Positions 41,640 through 50,567 of a stretch of DNA of 64,000 nucleotides are shown one piece after another (the stretch's first letter is position 1; the number at the start of each line of letters is the position of its first letter). The stretch is from assembly GCF_004217115.1 (NCBI RefSeq), contig NZ_SHKN01000001.1, positions 623,781 to 687,780 of the forward strand, written 5' to 3'. The notes beneath the pieces were generated by a model, which was not told the DNA's origin, did not search any database, and was given only the letters and a program-made list of their open reading frames with translations. The position numbers and the translations under genes are program-made. The DNA comes from Ancylomarina subtilis (GTDB lineage: Bacteria; Bacteroidota; Bacteroidia; Bacteroidales; Marinifilaceae).

Positions 41640-44600
41640 ATGTTTAAAGCAAGAGCAAGCATTTTACTCCTACTCTTATTGTTGGTCAATACCCTATTTG
41701 CACAACAACAGCATATCCAATTCAAACGTCTTACCATCAATGATGGCCTCTCTTTGAGCTCTGTCTACTGTATTTTTCAGGATTCAAAAGGTTTTATGTG
41801 GTTTGGTACCGAGGATGGACTTAATCGGTATGATGGCCAAAGCTTTACCATATTTCGAAATAAAAGCAACGATGCAAACTCAATAGCTTACAAGTGGATT
41901 GAACAGATTTTCGAGGACAGTAATGGCAAACTGTGGTTTGCTTCACAAGGTGGTTTAACTCATTTTGACATGAGAACAGAGAAATTCACTCAATTCACGA
42001 CTTTATCTGATCCCACAAAACGAATCAGTAACGACACCATTACTCAAATATTTGAGGACAATAACAAAACGCTTTGGGTAGGAACAAAAAATGGCTTAAA
42101 CCTTATAGATACTCAGAAGCTAAACGTACTAAAAAGTAAAACAGCAGGGCTTAATTTATCTTGTCGGATCAATGCTTTTCTGCCAAATTCAGATACTTCT
42201 ATTTGGATTGCGACCGACAATGGTCTTTTTCTTCACAATAGAGAAACAGATGAATTTAAAACATCCCCATCTAAACAATTCAATTCACATAAAATTAACT
42301 GTTTAACTATACTGGATGATACTTTACTCATAGGTTGTCCAGATGGGCTTTACGCTTTAAATTCTCATCCGGAAATTAAGTCTAAAACATTATTAAGCAA
42401 TTCTCATGTCGAAAGCATCTATATCGATAAAAAGAAAAACATTTGGATTGGCACACAAAATGGACTTTATGAAAGGCGAAACGGTGAGGAAAAATACAAG
42501 CTTATAATTGAAGCTTATGATTCGTCGAATAGTTTAGCCACAAATACAATCAAGCCAATTATCGAAGACCGAATTGGAAACATCTGGTATGGTTCATTTG
42601 GCTCAGGCTTATATAAAATCAACACAAAAGATGGTAGAATCAGCCATTACATGCACAATTCTGCCGATCCGCAAAGCCTTTCACAAAATTCGATCAATTG
42701 CTTATACGAAGATCGATCAGCTTGCATTTGGTTAGGAACCTTTGGTGCAGGCATCAGTATTTACGATCCTCAAGCTCACAAATTTGAGCTACTTAAACAT
42801 GATGCTCTTTCGCCCAACAGTCTTGCCAGCGATTTTGTGTGGAGCATTTGGGAAGACCACAAACAAACCGTTTGGATAGGTACCAATAATGCCGGACTGA
42901 GTGCCTACGACAGAACAACAGGAAATTTCAAGCATTATCAATTCCCGAATAATCCGGCCATTCGTGAGGTTTATGAGGATAGTAAAAAACAAATATGGAT
43001 TGGCACCGATGGTGAAGGTCTTTTTAAATTGAATTCCCAAACGGGACAAACCACCAACTACAAACACAATAATCAGAATGCAAATAGCCTGTCAAACAAT
43101 TCGGTGCGTGTCATTTTTGAAGATAGCGAAGGTATATTGTGGGTTGGTACACGTCATGGCTTAAATCGTTTCAACCCTCAAACAAAAAACTTTAAAAGAT
43201 ATTTGCACAACAATTCAGATCCGTACAGCATCTCGCATGATTTTATCTATTCATCCATTTACGAAGACCGAAAAGGACAACTCTGGATAGGGAATTATGG
43301 CGGCGGATTTAATATTCTAAATAAAAAGACAGACCAATTCACCTCGTATCAGTTTATTCCCGATAGCAGCAATTCCCTTTCAAATAACGTTGTCTTTTCG
43401 TTTTATGAAGATACGGATGGCATATTTTGGATCGGAACAAACGATAAACTAAATCGATTCGATCCCCAAAGCAAACAATTTACACACTTCGGGATTAGCG
43501 AAGGTTTGCCCAATGAGGTTATTTATGGTATTCTGCCGGATGAGCAGAATCATATCTGGCTGAGCACCAACTTCGGGGTTTGCCGATTTAATATCAAAGA
43601 CTATTCCGTTAAAAATTTCAGCACACAGGATGGACTTCAATCCAATGAATTTAATGGTGGCGCCTTTCATAAAGGAGCATCGGGTCTGCTCTACTTTGGC
43701 GGCGTTTATGGCTTGAATATTATCGACCCTGAAAAAGAGATTAAACCACGACCAGCTTATGATGCCGTCATTACCAAATTACAAATATTGGGAAAAGATG
43801 TTGTCGTTGCTCAGGAGAAGGATTCCATTCACGATGATTATTTACATTACGATTCACAACATGATAACTATAAACTTCAAAATAGTATCATCTACACAAA
43901 CAATATTGTGCTTGATTACCAACAAAGACATTTTTCTCTTGAATTCTCATCCCTTTCAGGCTTTTCACCAGAAAATATTGCTTACAAATATCGCATGCTT
44001 GGCCTTTATAAAACGTGGATAGATGCGGGTGAACGAAATTTTGTATCCTATTCAAATCTAAAACCGGGCAACTATCTATTTCAGCTAAAGGCACAAAACT
44101 CTGATGGCATTTGGAGTCCTGAAACCCGTGAGTTAAGCATCACAATCAATCCGCCATTTTGGATGGAATGGTGGTTTATCCTTCTCGAAATTTTACTATT
44201 GATAGCCATCATTATCTTTAATTACCGATACCTCTTAAAAATCAGAACAAACAAACTGCTTCGGGTGCAGAATGAAAAAATTAGTACAGCCAATAAAAAA
44301 CTTACTGAGTCCGAACAACATCTCAAAGAATTAAATGCAACCAAAGACACATTCTTTAGAATTATTTCGCACGATTTAAAGAACCCTTTCACCAGTTTAA
44401 TGTCCATTTCACAAGTGATAGATGAAAACTACGAGGCGATTGACAACGGGGAGAAAAAAATGGGTATTAAACGGATTAATGAAGGCATCAATCATATTTA
44501 TGCCTTACTGGAAAATCTACTCACCTGGTCGCGCTCGCAAACGGGCAAAATTAATTATGAACCTCAAAACTGCGATCTTGCTGATTTAATTAAAATGAAT

Positions 44601-45023
44601 ATCAACCTCTATTCGATTAGTGCTAAGAAAAAAGGCATTAAAATCGACTACAAACTACCTGATAATGCCATCGCCTATGCTGATAAAGAAATGGTCAGCA
44701 CTATTGTTCGAAACCTTCTTAATAATGCCATTAAATTCACAAAATTGGATTCCACAATCCATATTACACTTAAATCGGAGAACTCTAATTATAAAGTAGA
44801 AATTGCTGATCAGGGCGAAGGTATTTCAGATGAGAATAAAGATAAGCTATTCAGAATCGATAAGAAATACAAGACAGTGGGAAGTTCTGGCGAAAAAGGT
44901 ACAGGTTTGGGGCTACTCCTTTGTAAAGAATTTGTTGAAATCAACAAAGGGACAATCGGTGTCAAGTCCAAATTGGGTGAGGGTTCTTGTTTTTATTTCA
45001 CGCTTCCCAAAGCTACAGATTAA
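41640..45023 (+). CDS. Propeller-type sensor histidine kinase without response-regulator part
   Basis: A 1127-residue membrane sensor. After a signal peptide (to about residue 22), some fourteen two-component-propeller repeats of the type IFEDSNGKLWFASQGGL / LWIGT run to about residue 690. A Y_Y_Y domain (about 760-840; YKYRMLGLYKTWIDAG, YLFQLKAQNSDGIWS), one membrane helix (about 843-865), a coiled linker, a HisKA domain with His911 in IISHDLKNPF and a HATPase domain (NNAIKF, DQGEGI, GTGLGL) follow. Most Bacteroidota propeller sensors are hybrids ending in receiver plus AraC-type HTH; this one stops after the ATPase, so it needs a separate regulator. A terminator follows. Confidence 0.92.
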   Translation: MFKARASILLLLLLLVNTLFAQQQHIQFKRLTINDGLSLSSVYCIFQDSKGFMWFGTEDGLNRYDGQSFTIFRNKSNDANSIAYKWIEQIFEDSNGKLWFASQGGLTHFDMRTEKFTQFTTLSDPTKRISNDTITQIFEDNNKTLWVGTKNGLNLIDTQKLNVLKSKTAGLNLSCRINAFLPNSDTSIWIATDNGLFLHNRETDEFKTSPSKQFNSHKINCLTILDDTLLIGCPDGLYALNSHPEIKSKTLLSNSHVESIYIDKKKNIWIGTQNGLYERRNGEEKYKLIIEAYDSSNSLATNTIKPIIEDRIGNIWYGSFGSGLYKINTKDGRISHYMHNSADPQSLSQNSINCLYEDRSACIWLGTFGAGISIYDPQAHKFELLKHDALSPNSLASDFVWSIWEDHKQTVWIGTNNAGLSAYDRTTGNFKHYQFPNNPAIREVYEDSKKQIWIGTDGEGLFKLNSQTGQTTNYKHNNQNANSLSNNSVRVIFEDSEGILWVGTRHGLNRFNPQTKNFKRYLHNNSDPYSISHDFIYSSIYEDRKGQLWIGNYGGGFNILNKKTDQFTSYQFIPDSSNSLSNNVVFSFYEDTDGIFWIGTNDKLNRFDPQSKQFTHFGISEGLPNEVIYGILPDEQNHIWLSTNFGVCRFNIKDYSVKNFSTQDGLQSNEFNGGAFHKGASGLLYFGGVYGLNIIDPEKEIKPRPAYDAVITKLQILGKDVVVAQEKDSIHDDYLHYDSQHDNYKLQNSIIYTNNIVLDYQQRHFSLEFSSLSGFSPENIAYKYRMLGLYKTWIDAGERNFVSYSNLKPGNYLFQLKAQNSDGIWSPETRELSITINPPFWMEWWFILLEILLLIAIIIFNYRYLLKIRTNKLLRVQNEKISTANKKLTESEQHLKELNATKDTFFRIISHDLKNPFTSLMSISQVIDENYEAIDNGEKKMGIKRINEGINHIYALLENLLTWSRSQTGKINYEPQNCDLADLIKMNINLYSISAKKKGIKIDYKLPDNAIAYADKEMVSTIVRNLLNNAIKFTKLDSTIHITLKSENSNYKVEIADQGEGISDENKDKLFRIDKKYKTVGSSGEKGTGLGLLLCKEFVEINKGTIGVKSKLGEGSCFYFTLPKATD

Positions 45024-45065
45024 TCGATTAAAACCTACTTATACCCTTTCGGTTCTATATACAAA

Positions 45066-45100
45066 GAGGATGACCTTGATTTTGGACATCCTCCGTTTTT
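45066..45100 (+). terminator. Terminator of propeller histidine kinase gene
   Basis: GAGGATG pairs with CATCCTC around a 14-base loop, then CGTTTTT. Confidence 0.7.
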
Positions 45101-45261
45101 AGATAGCTTGATTTTATTTACTCCTTTTAAGAGAATAATTCTATTCTTTGCTATTCTTCCTTAATTCTTTTTAATTTTTCCTGCATTCATTAGAATTTTG
45201 TTTTTTTAGTGTTTAAGCTCACCTAGTTTTGGTACATCATTAATTCAAAATATGTACGACC

Positions 45262-45966
45262 ATGAAAAACAATAGAAAAGAACTGACATTTTTAAGAGCT
45301 TACGCCCTGTTTACTGCAATAGGTTTTTTAGCCTTAGTATCATACGCTTTTAATACTTCAAACGATCGGAAATTTGGAACCATTGATGTCGAACGCATCA
45401 ATGTGGTTGAAAAAAATGGTGATCTTAAATTGGTTATTAGCAACAGTGAACAGCAGCATTCAGGTGTTATTAATGGCAAAGCGTTACCTAAACGACAAAG
45501 ACCTGCTGGTATGATATTCTTTAATTCGATGGGTGACGAATGTGGCGGACTGATTTATGATGCTATGGATAAAGAAGCAGAACTTGTCCTTTCAGTTGAC
45601 AAATACGGAGACGATCAGGTCATGCAACTTCAGTATTCTGAAAACCCGGAACTCAAGAAAAGAAAATACGGTCTTCAGTTATGGGATTATCCAAAAGAGG
45701 ATACCTTTAATGCAAGAATGACTCGTTTTAATGAAATCAACAAACTAAAAACAACAAAAGAGAAACAGCAAGCTTATTTAAAAATGCAAAAAGACAGCTT
45801 GTTGTCTAATGAAAGAATGTTTGTAGGTAAAAAAATAAACAATGAGCTTGGTGTTTTTATTAATGATAACACAGGAAAACCAAGAATAAAAATCTATATC
45901 GACAAAAATAATAAGCCTAAAATGGAATTCTTCGATGAAGAAGGGAAGCTTATCACTAAAAACTAA
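45262..45966 (+). CDS. Hypothetical membrane-anchored protein
   Basis: A 234-residue protein with an N-terminal membrane anchor (about residues 10-29) and a hydrophilic outer part. The text GTIDVERINVVEKNGDLKLVISN, GMIFFNSMGDECGGLIYD and a later ELGVFINDNTGKPRIKIYIDKNNKPKMEFFDEEGKLI recalls short beta-hairpin repeats in which D/E-x-G-K turns alternate with strands. I know no function for it. It sits between the propeller kinase and the LytS/LytTR pair on the same strand, but with its own spacing on each side. Confidence 0.65.
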   Translation: MKNNRKELTFLRAYALFTAIGFLALVSYAFNTSNDRKFGTIDVERINVVEKNGDLKLVISNSEQQHSGVINGKALPKRQRPAGMIFFNSMGDECGGLIYDAMDKEAELVLSVDKYGDDQVMQLQYSENPELKKRKYGLQLWDYPKEDTFNARMTRFNEINKLKTTKEKQQAYLKMQKDSLLSNERMFVGKKINNELGVFINDNTGKPRIKIYIDKNNKPKMEFFDEEGKLITKN

Positions 45967-46184
45967 ATAGATCAACCAATTGCATTGTAAAGACGGTAGA
46001 TCTTTCGTTTTTGCAATGCTTTACTCCTATCCCAATAAAAACAACTTGTCTGGAATAAAAATTTGCTTTATATACATAAAAATCGACTTCTCTTTTGGGT
46101 GCGTCCCAATATTCGCTATTTTTACTTTTCAAAATAAAGTCATTAGCCATTTGAGTACTGATTCCAGATACAAAATCAAACCCC

Positions 46185-47237
46185 GTGAGAAGCCCCATCC
46201 CTTATCTTAAAAAACACAAATTATTTATTCTCTTCCTCTTTATCTTTAGTTGGGTTCTTACATTCAAATACCGAATAGGAATCGCCTACCTGACAGGAAA
46301 TTTTATCTTCCATTATGATGCACCTAACTGGGTATTTTTAAATGCATTCATTATATTTATTTCCATTGATTTCATTAGAAAGAGAGCCATTTTAAATACT
46401 CAAACCCCAACCATATCTATAAAACCTTATTTGAAATATTTTGGAATTGGTTTTGTTTGTTATATGACCTATATCAATCTTTTTGGTATCTCAATTGCAT
46501 TAATATTTGATACCTTTTCGCAAAACTTTGCTTCCAACTTACAGATATTCCATTCTTTAATTGATCAGATAATCGATTTTTTAATTTTTGGTGGGTTTTC
46601 ATTGGCCTATTTTTATTTTATCGAAAACAGGGATTACAAACAGAAAATGAATGAATATGATATCAGTATTGCTAAAAGTAAAATACAACAGTTAAAAGCT
46701 CAATTAAACCCTCATTTCCTCTTCAATAATCTTAATATTCTGGATCAACTGATTGAGGAGAATCAAGAAAAGGCTTCTGATTTTTTAGCTCAGTTTTCAG
46801 AACTGTACCGTTATGCTTTAAACAGCTCTGATAAAGAATTAATATCCCTTAAGGATGAATTAGCATTTTCCCAAAACTATTTCGAAATGATGAATAGAAA
46901 ATACCCTGACTGCTATCAATTACATATCGATGATGCAATTTGGAATACAGATGCCATTGTTCCTCCATTCTGTCTTCAGGTACTCATTGAAAATGCCATT
47001 GTCCATAATTTGGGAATAGAAGAAAATCCCGTAAACATTCATATTTCAAATCACAATGGCATTAGGGTCTCCAATACTAAAATAGCAACTCGCAAAAAGA
47101 ATAAGGGCAACGGGCTTGCTTTAAAAAACCTTTCGGAACAATTTCTGCTATTATCCAATATTCCAGTCGCTATTAGCGAAGACAACAGTTATTTTGCAGT
47201 GACTTTACCCCTTATAAAGCTTAATAAGCATGATTAA
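46185..47237 (+). CDS. LytS-type sensor histidine kinase
   Basis: A 350-residue kinase with about four N-terminal membrane helices (residues 12-140) and a His_kinase/HATPase unit. The phospho-acceptor His177 lies in QLKAQLNPHFLFNNLN, and ATP-binding motifs are reduced to VLIENAIVHNLG and a GNGLALKNL glycine box. Such kinases pair with LytTR regulators. The stop codon overlaps the start of the LytTR regulator gene by 8 bp, so the two proteins are translationally coupled. The signal sensed is unknown. Confidence 0.9.
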   Translation: MRSPIPYLKKHKLFILFLFIFSWVLTFKYRIGIAYLTGNFIFHYDAPNWVFLNAFIIFISIDFIRKRAILNTQTPTISIKPYLKYFGIGFVCYMTYINLFGISIALIFDTFSQNFASNLQIFHSLIDQIIDFLIFGGFSLAYFYFIENRDYKQKMNEYDISIAKSKIQQLKAQLNPHFLFNNLNILDQLIEENQEKASDFLAQFSELYRYALNSSDKELISLKDELAFSQNYFEMMNRKYPDCYQLHIDDAIWNTDAIVPPFCLQVLIENAIVHNLGIEENPVNIHISNHNGIRVSNTKIATRKKNKGNGLALKNLSEQFLLLSNIPVAISEDNSYFAVTLPLIKLNKHD

Positions 47238-48000
47238 AGTCGTAATAATAGAAGACGAAGCTCCGGCACGTAGAAAGCTTAAAAACTACCTTGAAAGAAT
47301 TGACTCGTCAGTAAGCATTGTAAAAGAAATTGAAACCGTTGAGGAAACCAAAGCATTTTTTGAGAGCTCTCCCAAGGTTGATTTAGTTTTCTCGGATATT
47401 GAATTGCGAGACGGCAATGTTTTTGAAGCTTACGAACAGCAAGAGATTCGCATACCCATAATTTTTAGCACGGCCTACGATCAGTTTTGGATGAATGCCT
47501 TTGAAACCAATGGCATAGAATATTTGTTAAAACCATATTCATTCTCTCGTTTCGAAAAGGCCTGGAATAAGTATATCGTCATGAAAAACAGTTTTGCCAA
47601 TAATCAGGATGATATCATTATAAAGCTGGATACTTACTATAAAAATCAGCACGAATCAAAACCTGTATATAAAGAATATATTCCGGTTAAATCAAAGAGC
47701 AGTATTTATTTTCTAAAGGTGGAAGATATTACCATTATTAAGGCTGATTATGGCATTGTTTTTGCCTTCGATTCTTCAAACAAAAGGCACACTTTAAACC
47801 AAAATTCCCTTAAAGAATTACAGGATTTGCTTAATCCTTCGGTTTTCTTCAAAATAAACCGGAGCGAACTTGTAAACCGGAGCTATATTGAAAGAATTGA
47901 ACGTTACACAAAAAATACGATAGCCATTCATATCAAAGATCATTGTTTGAAAACAAGCCAAGCTACAACAGCAGCCTTTAATTCATGGATGGGTTTGTAA
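47230..48000 (+). CDS. LytTR-family response regulator
   Basis: A 256-residue regulator. The receiver domain has the acidic pair EDE near residue 8-10, phospho-acceptor Asp56 in LVFSDIELRDG, and Lys in YLLKPYSFSRF. The C-terminal LytTR DNA-binding domain begins about residue 150 (YIPVKSKSSIYFLKVEDITIIKADYGIVFAF ... FFKINRSELVNRSYIERIERY). Encoded 8 bp inside the kinase gene. Immediately after its stop codon begins a 73-bp remnant of an unrelated kinase gene, so a rearrangement breakpoint coincides with this gene's end. Confidence 0.92.
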   Translation: MIKVVIIEDEAPARRKLKNYLERIDSSVSIVKEIETVEETKAFFESSPKVDLVFSDIELRDGNVFEAYEQQEIRIPIIFSTAYDQFWMNAFETNGIEYLLKPYSFSRFEKAWNKYIVMKNSFANNQDDIIIKLDTYYKNQHESKPVYKEYIPVKSKSSIYFLKVEDITIIKADYGIVFAFDSSNKRHTLNQNSLKELQDLLNPSVFFKINRSELVNRSYIERIERYTKNTIAIHIKDHCLKTSQATTAAFNSWMGL

Positions 48001-48079
48001 ACAAAAGGACAATCGGTGTCAAATCCAAATTGGGTGAGGGTTCTTGTTTTTATTTCACCCTTCCCAAGGCTAAAAGTTA
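48000..48079 (+). pseudogene. Remnant of the 3' end of a propeller-kinase gene
   Basis: Positions 48000-48072 match about 44945-45017, the last codons of the propeller histidine kinase gene, in 69 of 73 positions. The frame is kept (TIGVKSKLGEGSCFYFTLPKA) and ends in its own stop after Lys-Ser, so it comes from a related but distinct kinase copy rather than a recent duplication of this one. Nothing upstream of it belongs to a kinase; it abuts the LytTR stop codon. It is read as the scar of a deletion or insertion between tandem kinase genes. Confidence 0.85.
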
Positions 48080-48139
48080 ATTAACACACTTTATGTGTCC
48101 CTGTCGAATTTCAAAAAGAATCCAAATTCGACCTGACCG

Positions 48140-49093
48140 TCATTTTAATAGTTTCACAATTTTCTTGTCTCCTATTTCTTTTGCAACATCTAGGACTGAT
48201 TGTTGTTTGTGCTTAGTTTTGAGTGTTACATCGGCACCTGCACGCATTAAAAGCTTGATTATTTTCAAAACCTGGCCTTTTTTAGTCTCCAGTATTTCTG
48301 ATTTTCCCTTTAACTGATACATAAGAAAGTGCAAAGGGGTCAGGTTATCATCAAAAATGATATTTGAACTGAGTTCAGATAATTTTCTACTGTATATCGG
48401 TAGATTAACATCCGCTCCACTATCAATTAATAAGGAAACAGCCTTCATATTCAATGTAAGAATTGCATAATGGAGCGCCGACAGACCTCTTTTATCTCTT
48501 AGATTAACATTTAAACCATCTTTTATCAATTCTTTAGCCAGAACAAAATCACCACTCTCATCATTAGTAATTGCAGCAGCTAACAATAAAGGATCCGATG
48601 GATCTACAAATTCCATATATGGGGCATTTCGATAATCCACTTTATGCTTATACAATGACTCAACAAGCTTAGGCATCCATGCCGGACTAAGCGAATCGCC
48701 TGATTGATATCGATCAACCCAATACTGCATTTCTTCTGTTCGTGGATTGAATCCATGATCCAACAGAATACGGATAATATTCATATGTTCCTTTTCAATA
48801 GCCCAGTGAGCAGCAGTTCCATAAACCGAAGGTAAATTAGGATCAGCCCCCTTCGAGAGTAAAAACTTAACCATACCTTCATTCCCTTCGGAACATGCAT
48901 AAAATAAAAGAGGTACTTCAAAACGATCTTCTACTAAATTAACATCTCTCCTCCCCAATGACTGACTTATAACTGTGGTATCACCAGATTTAACAATACG
49001 AACCAAATCATGATAATTTGGCAATGAACTTTTCTGCCCATATCCAATAAAAACAATAAATAATAAACCTGCAATTAAAACAATTCTTCTCAT
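48140..49093 (-). CDS. Exported ankyrin-repeat protein
   Basis: A 317-residue protein with a signal peptide (MRRIVLIAGLLFIVFIGYG) and about five to six ankyrin repeats. Examples are PLLFYACSEGNEGMVKFLLSKGADPNLP, TAAHWAIEKEHMNIIRILLDHGFNP, RGLSALHYAILTLNMKAVSLLIDSGADVNLP and a final LLMRAGADVTLKTKHKQQSVLDVAKEIG. Ankyrin arrays mediate protein binding; exported ones are sometimes periplasmic partners of catalase-like or toxin-immunity systems, but nothing here says which. It faces away from the LytTR region and lies about 250 bp beyond the TlpA-like gene on the same strand. Confidence 0.85.
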   Translation of the reverse strand: MRRIVLIAGLLFIVFIGYGQKSSLPNYHDLVRIVKSGDTTVISQSLGRRDVNLVEDRFEVPLLFYACSEGNEGMVKFLLSKGADPNLPSVYGTAAHWAIEKEHMNIIRILLDHGFNPRTEEMQYWVDRYQSGDSLSPAWMPKLVESLYKHKVDYRNAPYMEFVDPSDPLLLAAAITNDESGDFVLAKELIKDGLNVNLRDKRGLSALHYAILTLNMKAVSLLIDSGADVNLPIYSRKLSELSSNIIFDDNLTPLHFLMYQLKGKSEILETKKGQVLKIIKLLMRAGADVTLKTKHKQQSVLDVAKEIGDKKIVKLLK

Positions 49094-49271
49094 CCAATAT
49101 ATTCTCCTACTCTTATTATTAATAATTAGCTATAAAAAACATAAACTAATTAACTTAAAATTTAAATTTGCTCGCAAAAGTAGCAATTCAAGGTTAAAAC
49201 TACATTCTGAACTATTCATTTAAATCTGATGATAAATAACATTAAACTTATCCAATCCGACTTCTATATAT

Positions 49272-49312
49272 ATGCAATGCCTCAAACTTAATTAAGTTTG
49301 AGGCATTGTTTG
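49272..49312. terminator. Palindromic hairpin after the TlpA-like gene
   Basis: CAATGCCTCAAACTT pairs perfectly with AAGTTTGAGGCATTG around AATT. The T-rich side is on the plus strand (TTTGTTTT), whereas the gene it follows is on the minus strand, so its terminator role there is less clear. Confidence 0.6.
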
Positions 49313-49343
49313 TTTTACATGCTTCCTTGCTACACGAGTTTTT

Positions 49344-50162
49344 TTATTTCTCTGAGACCTTCAATAATTCATTAATCATCTCAACCAATTCATTCAATTT
49401 CTCTTCGCTATAACCTACCGAAGTGTAAACAACTTTCCCATTTTGATCAATAAGGAAGTTTCGAGGAATAAAATCAGTAGCAAATTGCTTATAAATTTCC
49501 TGGTTAGGATCTAAACCCGCATTAAATACAATGCCTTTGGTCTTTAGCTTCTCCATTTTTTTTCTTACCACATCTTTTTGTTCACCTCGCGATACCGGAA
49601 GTAAAACAAAATTATTAGAAGCAAAAGGCTTAATAATCTTATCAGGGAACTCATAAAGTTCTTTCATACATGGTGTACACCATGTAGCCCAGAAATTAAG
49701 CAAAACAACTTTCCCTTTCAGATCCTTCAGTTTAATTTTTTGTCCATCTAACATATCAACGACAAAGTCCGGAGCCATATCACCTGTGTGAACCAATGTC
49801 GATGCCTTAATTTTTTTTGCATGCTCATCAGCATTCTTTTTGTTAATTGCCGCAGCTTCTTTTGGTGTAATTCGTTTTACGGTTTTCATTTCTTCATCAG
49901 TATAAAGATCAAATACAATCACCGAACTTTCGTTAACTCTTTCTCCATACTTTTTTATTAGGGCTTCTTTGGCCTCGCCTGAAACGCCCATATTCATTTG
50001 TTTAATTCGTTTAGAATCCAAACTAAACGCATACTCCTGAGTCACCTCTTCACCATTAATGATAAACATTTTTGCTGGTTTCTTACTATTGGAATCCTGA
50101 GCAAAAGAACCTAATGCAAATACCAAACTAATTAACACAACAGATAATAATTTCACTTTCAT
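49344..50162 (-). CDS. Exported TlpA-like thioredoxin-fold protein
   Basis: A 272-residue periplasmic protein with signal peptide (MKVKLLSVVLISLVFALGSFAQ). A helical N-terminal region of about 100 residues of unknown fold is followed from about residue 127 by an AhpC/TSA-TlpA domain: GDMAPDFVVDMLDGQKIKLKDLKGKVVLLNFWATWCTPC with catalytic C162 and C165, then a late cis-Pro-type FIPRNFLIDQNGKVVY. It likely reduces disulfides in envelope proteins. The N-terminal extension is common in Bacteroidota TlpA/ResA proteins. Confidence 0.88.
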   Translation of the reverse strand: MKVKLLSVVLISLVFALGSFAQDSNSKKPAKMFIINGEEVTQEYAFSLDSKRIKQMNMGVSGEAKEALIKKYGERVNESSVIVFDLYTDEEMKTVKRITPKEAAAINKKNADEHAKKIKASTLVHTGDMAPDFVVDMLDGQKIKLKDLKGKVVLLNFWATWCTPCMKELYEFPDKIIKPFASNNFVLLPVSRGEQKDVVRKKMEKLKTKGIVFNAGLDPNQEIYKQFATDFIPRNFLIDQNGKVVYTSVGYSEEKLNELVEMINELLKVSEK

Positions 50163-50567
50163 ATCTATATTATTTTTAAAATTGTTACTAAGCTTATTTT
50201 ATTCTTTTTACAGAAAAAAGAAAAGCTCTATTAAATTAATCATACTAAGACTAACAACAATCATACTAAACAGTATTTAAATTTAAAGTAAATTTAAAAT
50301 TCTACATAAAATAGACTGAATCTTCATAATTTATATAAAAATAAGATTGAACTTTCTTACTTAAATCGATTTTAAAATACGCCTTAAAACCTGCAATTTA
50401 AAATTCACAACACATGGCACAACATTAGAGCTTGCCTTTCTTCCATCAAATCTGCACACCTTCTCTCAATCTCTATAAGCGATTAGGTCTTAGTCAATTC
50501 TACTATACAGGCTTGCTAAACTTAATTATCTTATCTACCTTATGGCTTCCAAAATTAAACCCCCACT
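50163..50567. other. Divergent intergenic region before gatE
   Basis: No gene seen. TACCTTAT at 50536-50543 is a near-match to the -7 consensus just before the gatE start. The rest is AT-rich without repeats found elsewhere in the window. Confidence 0.4.
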
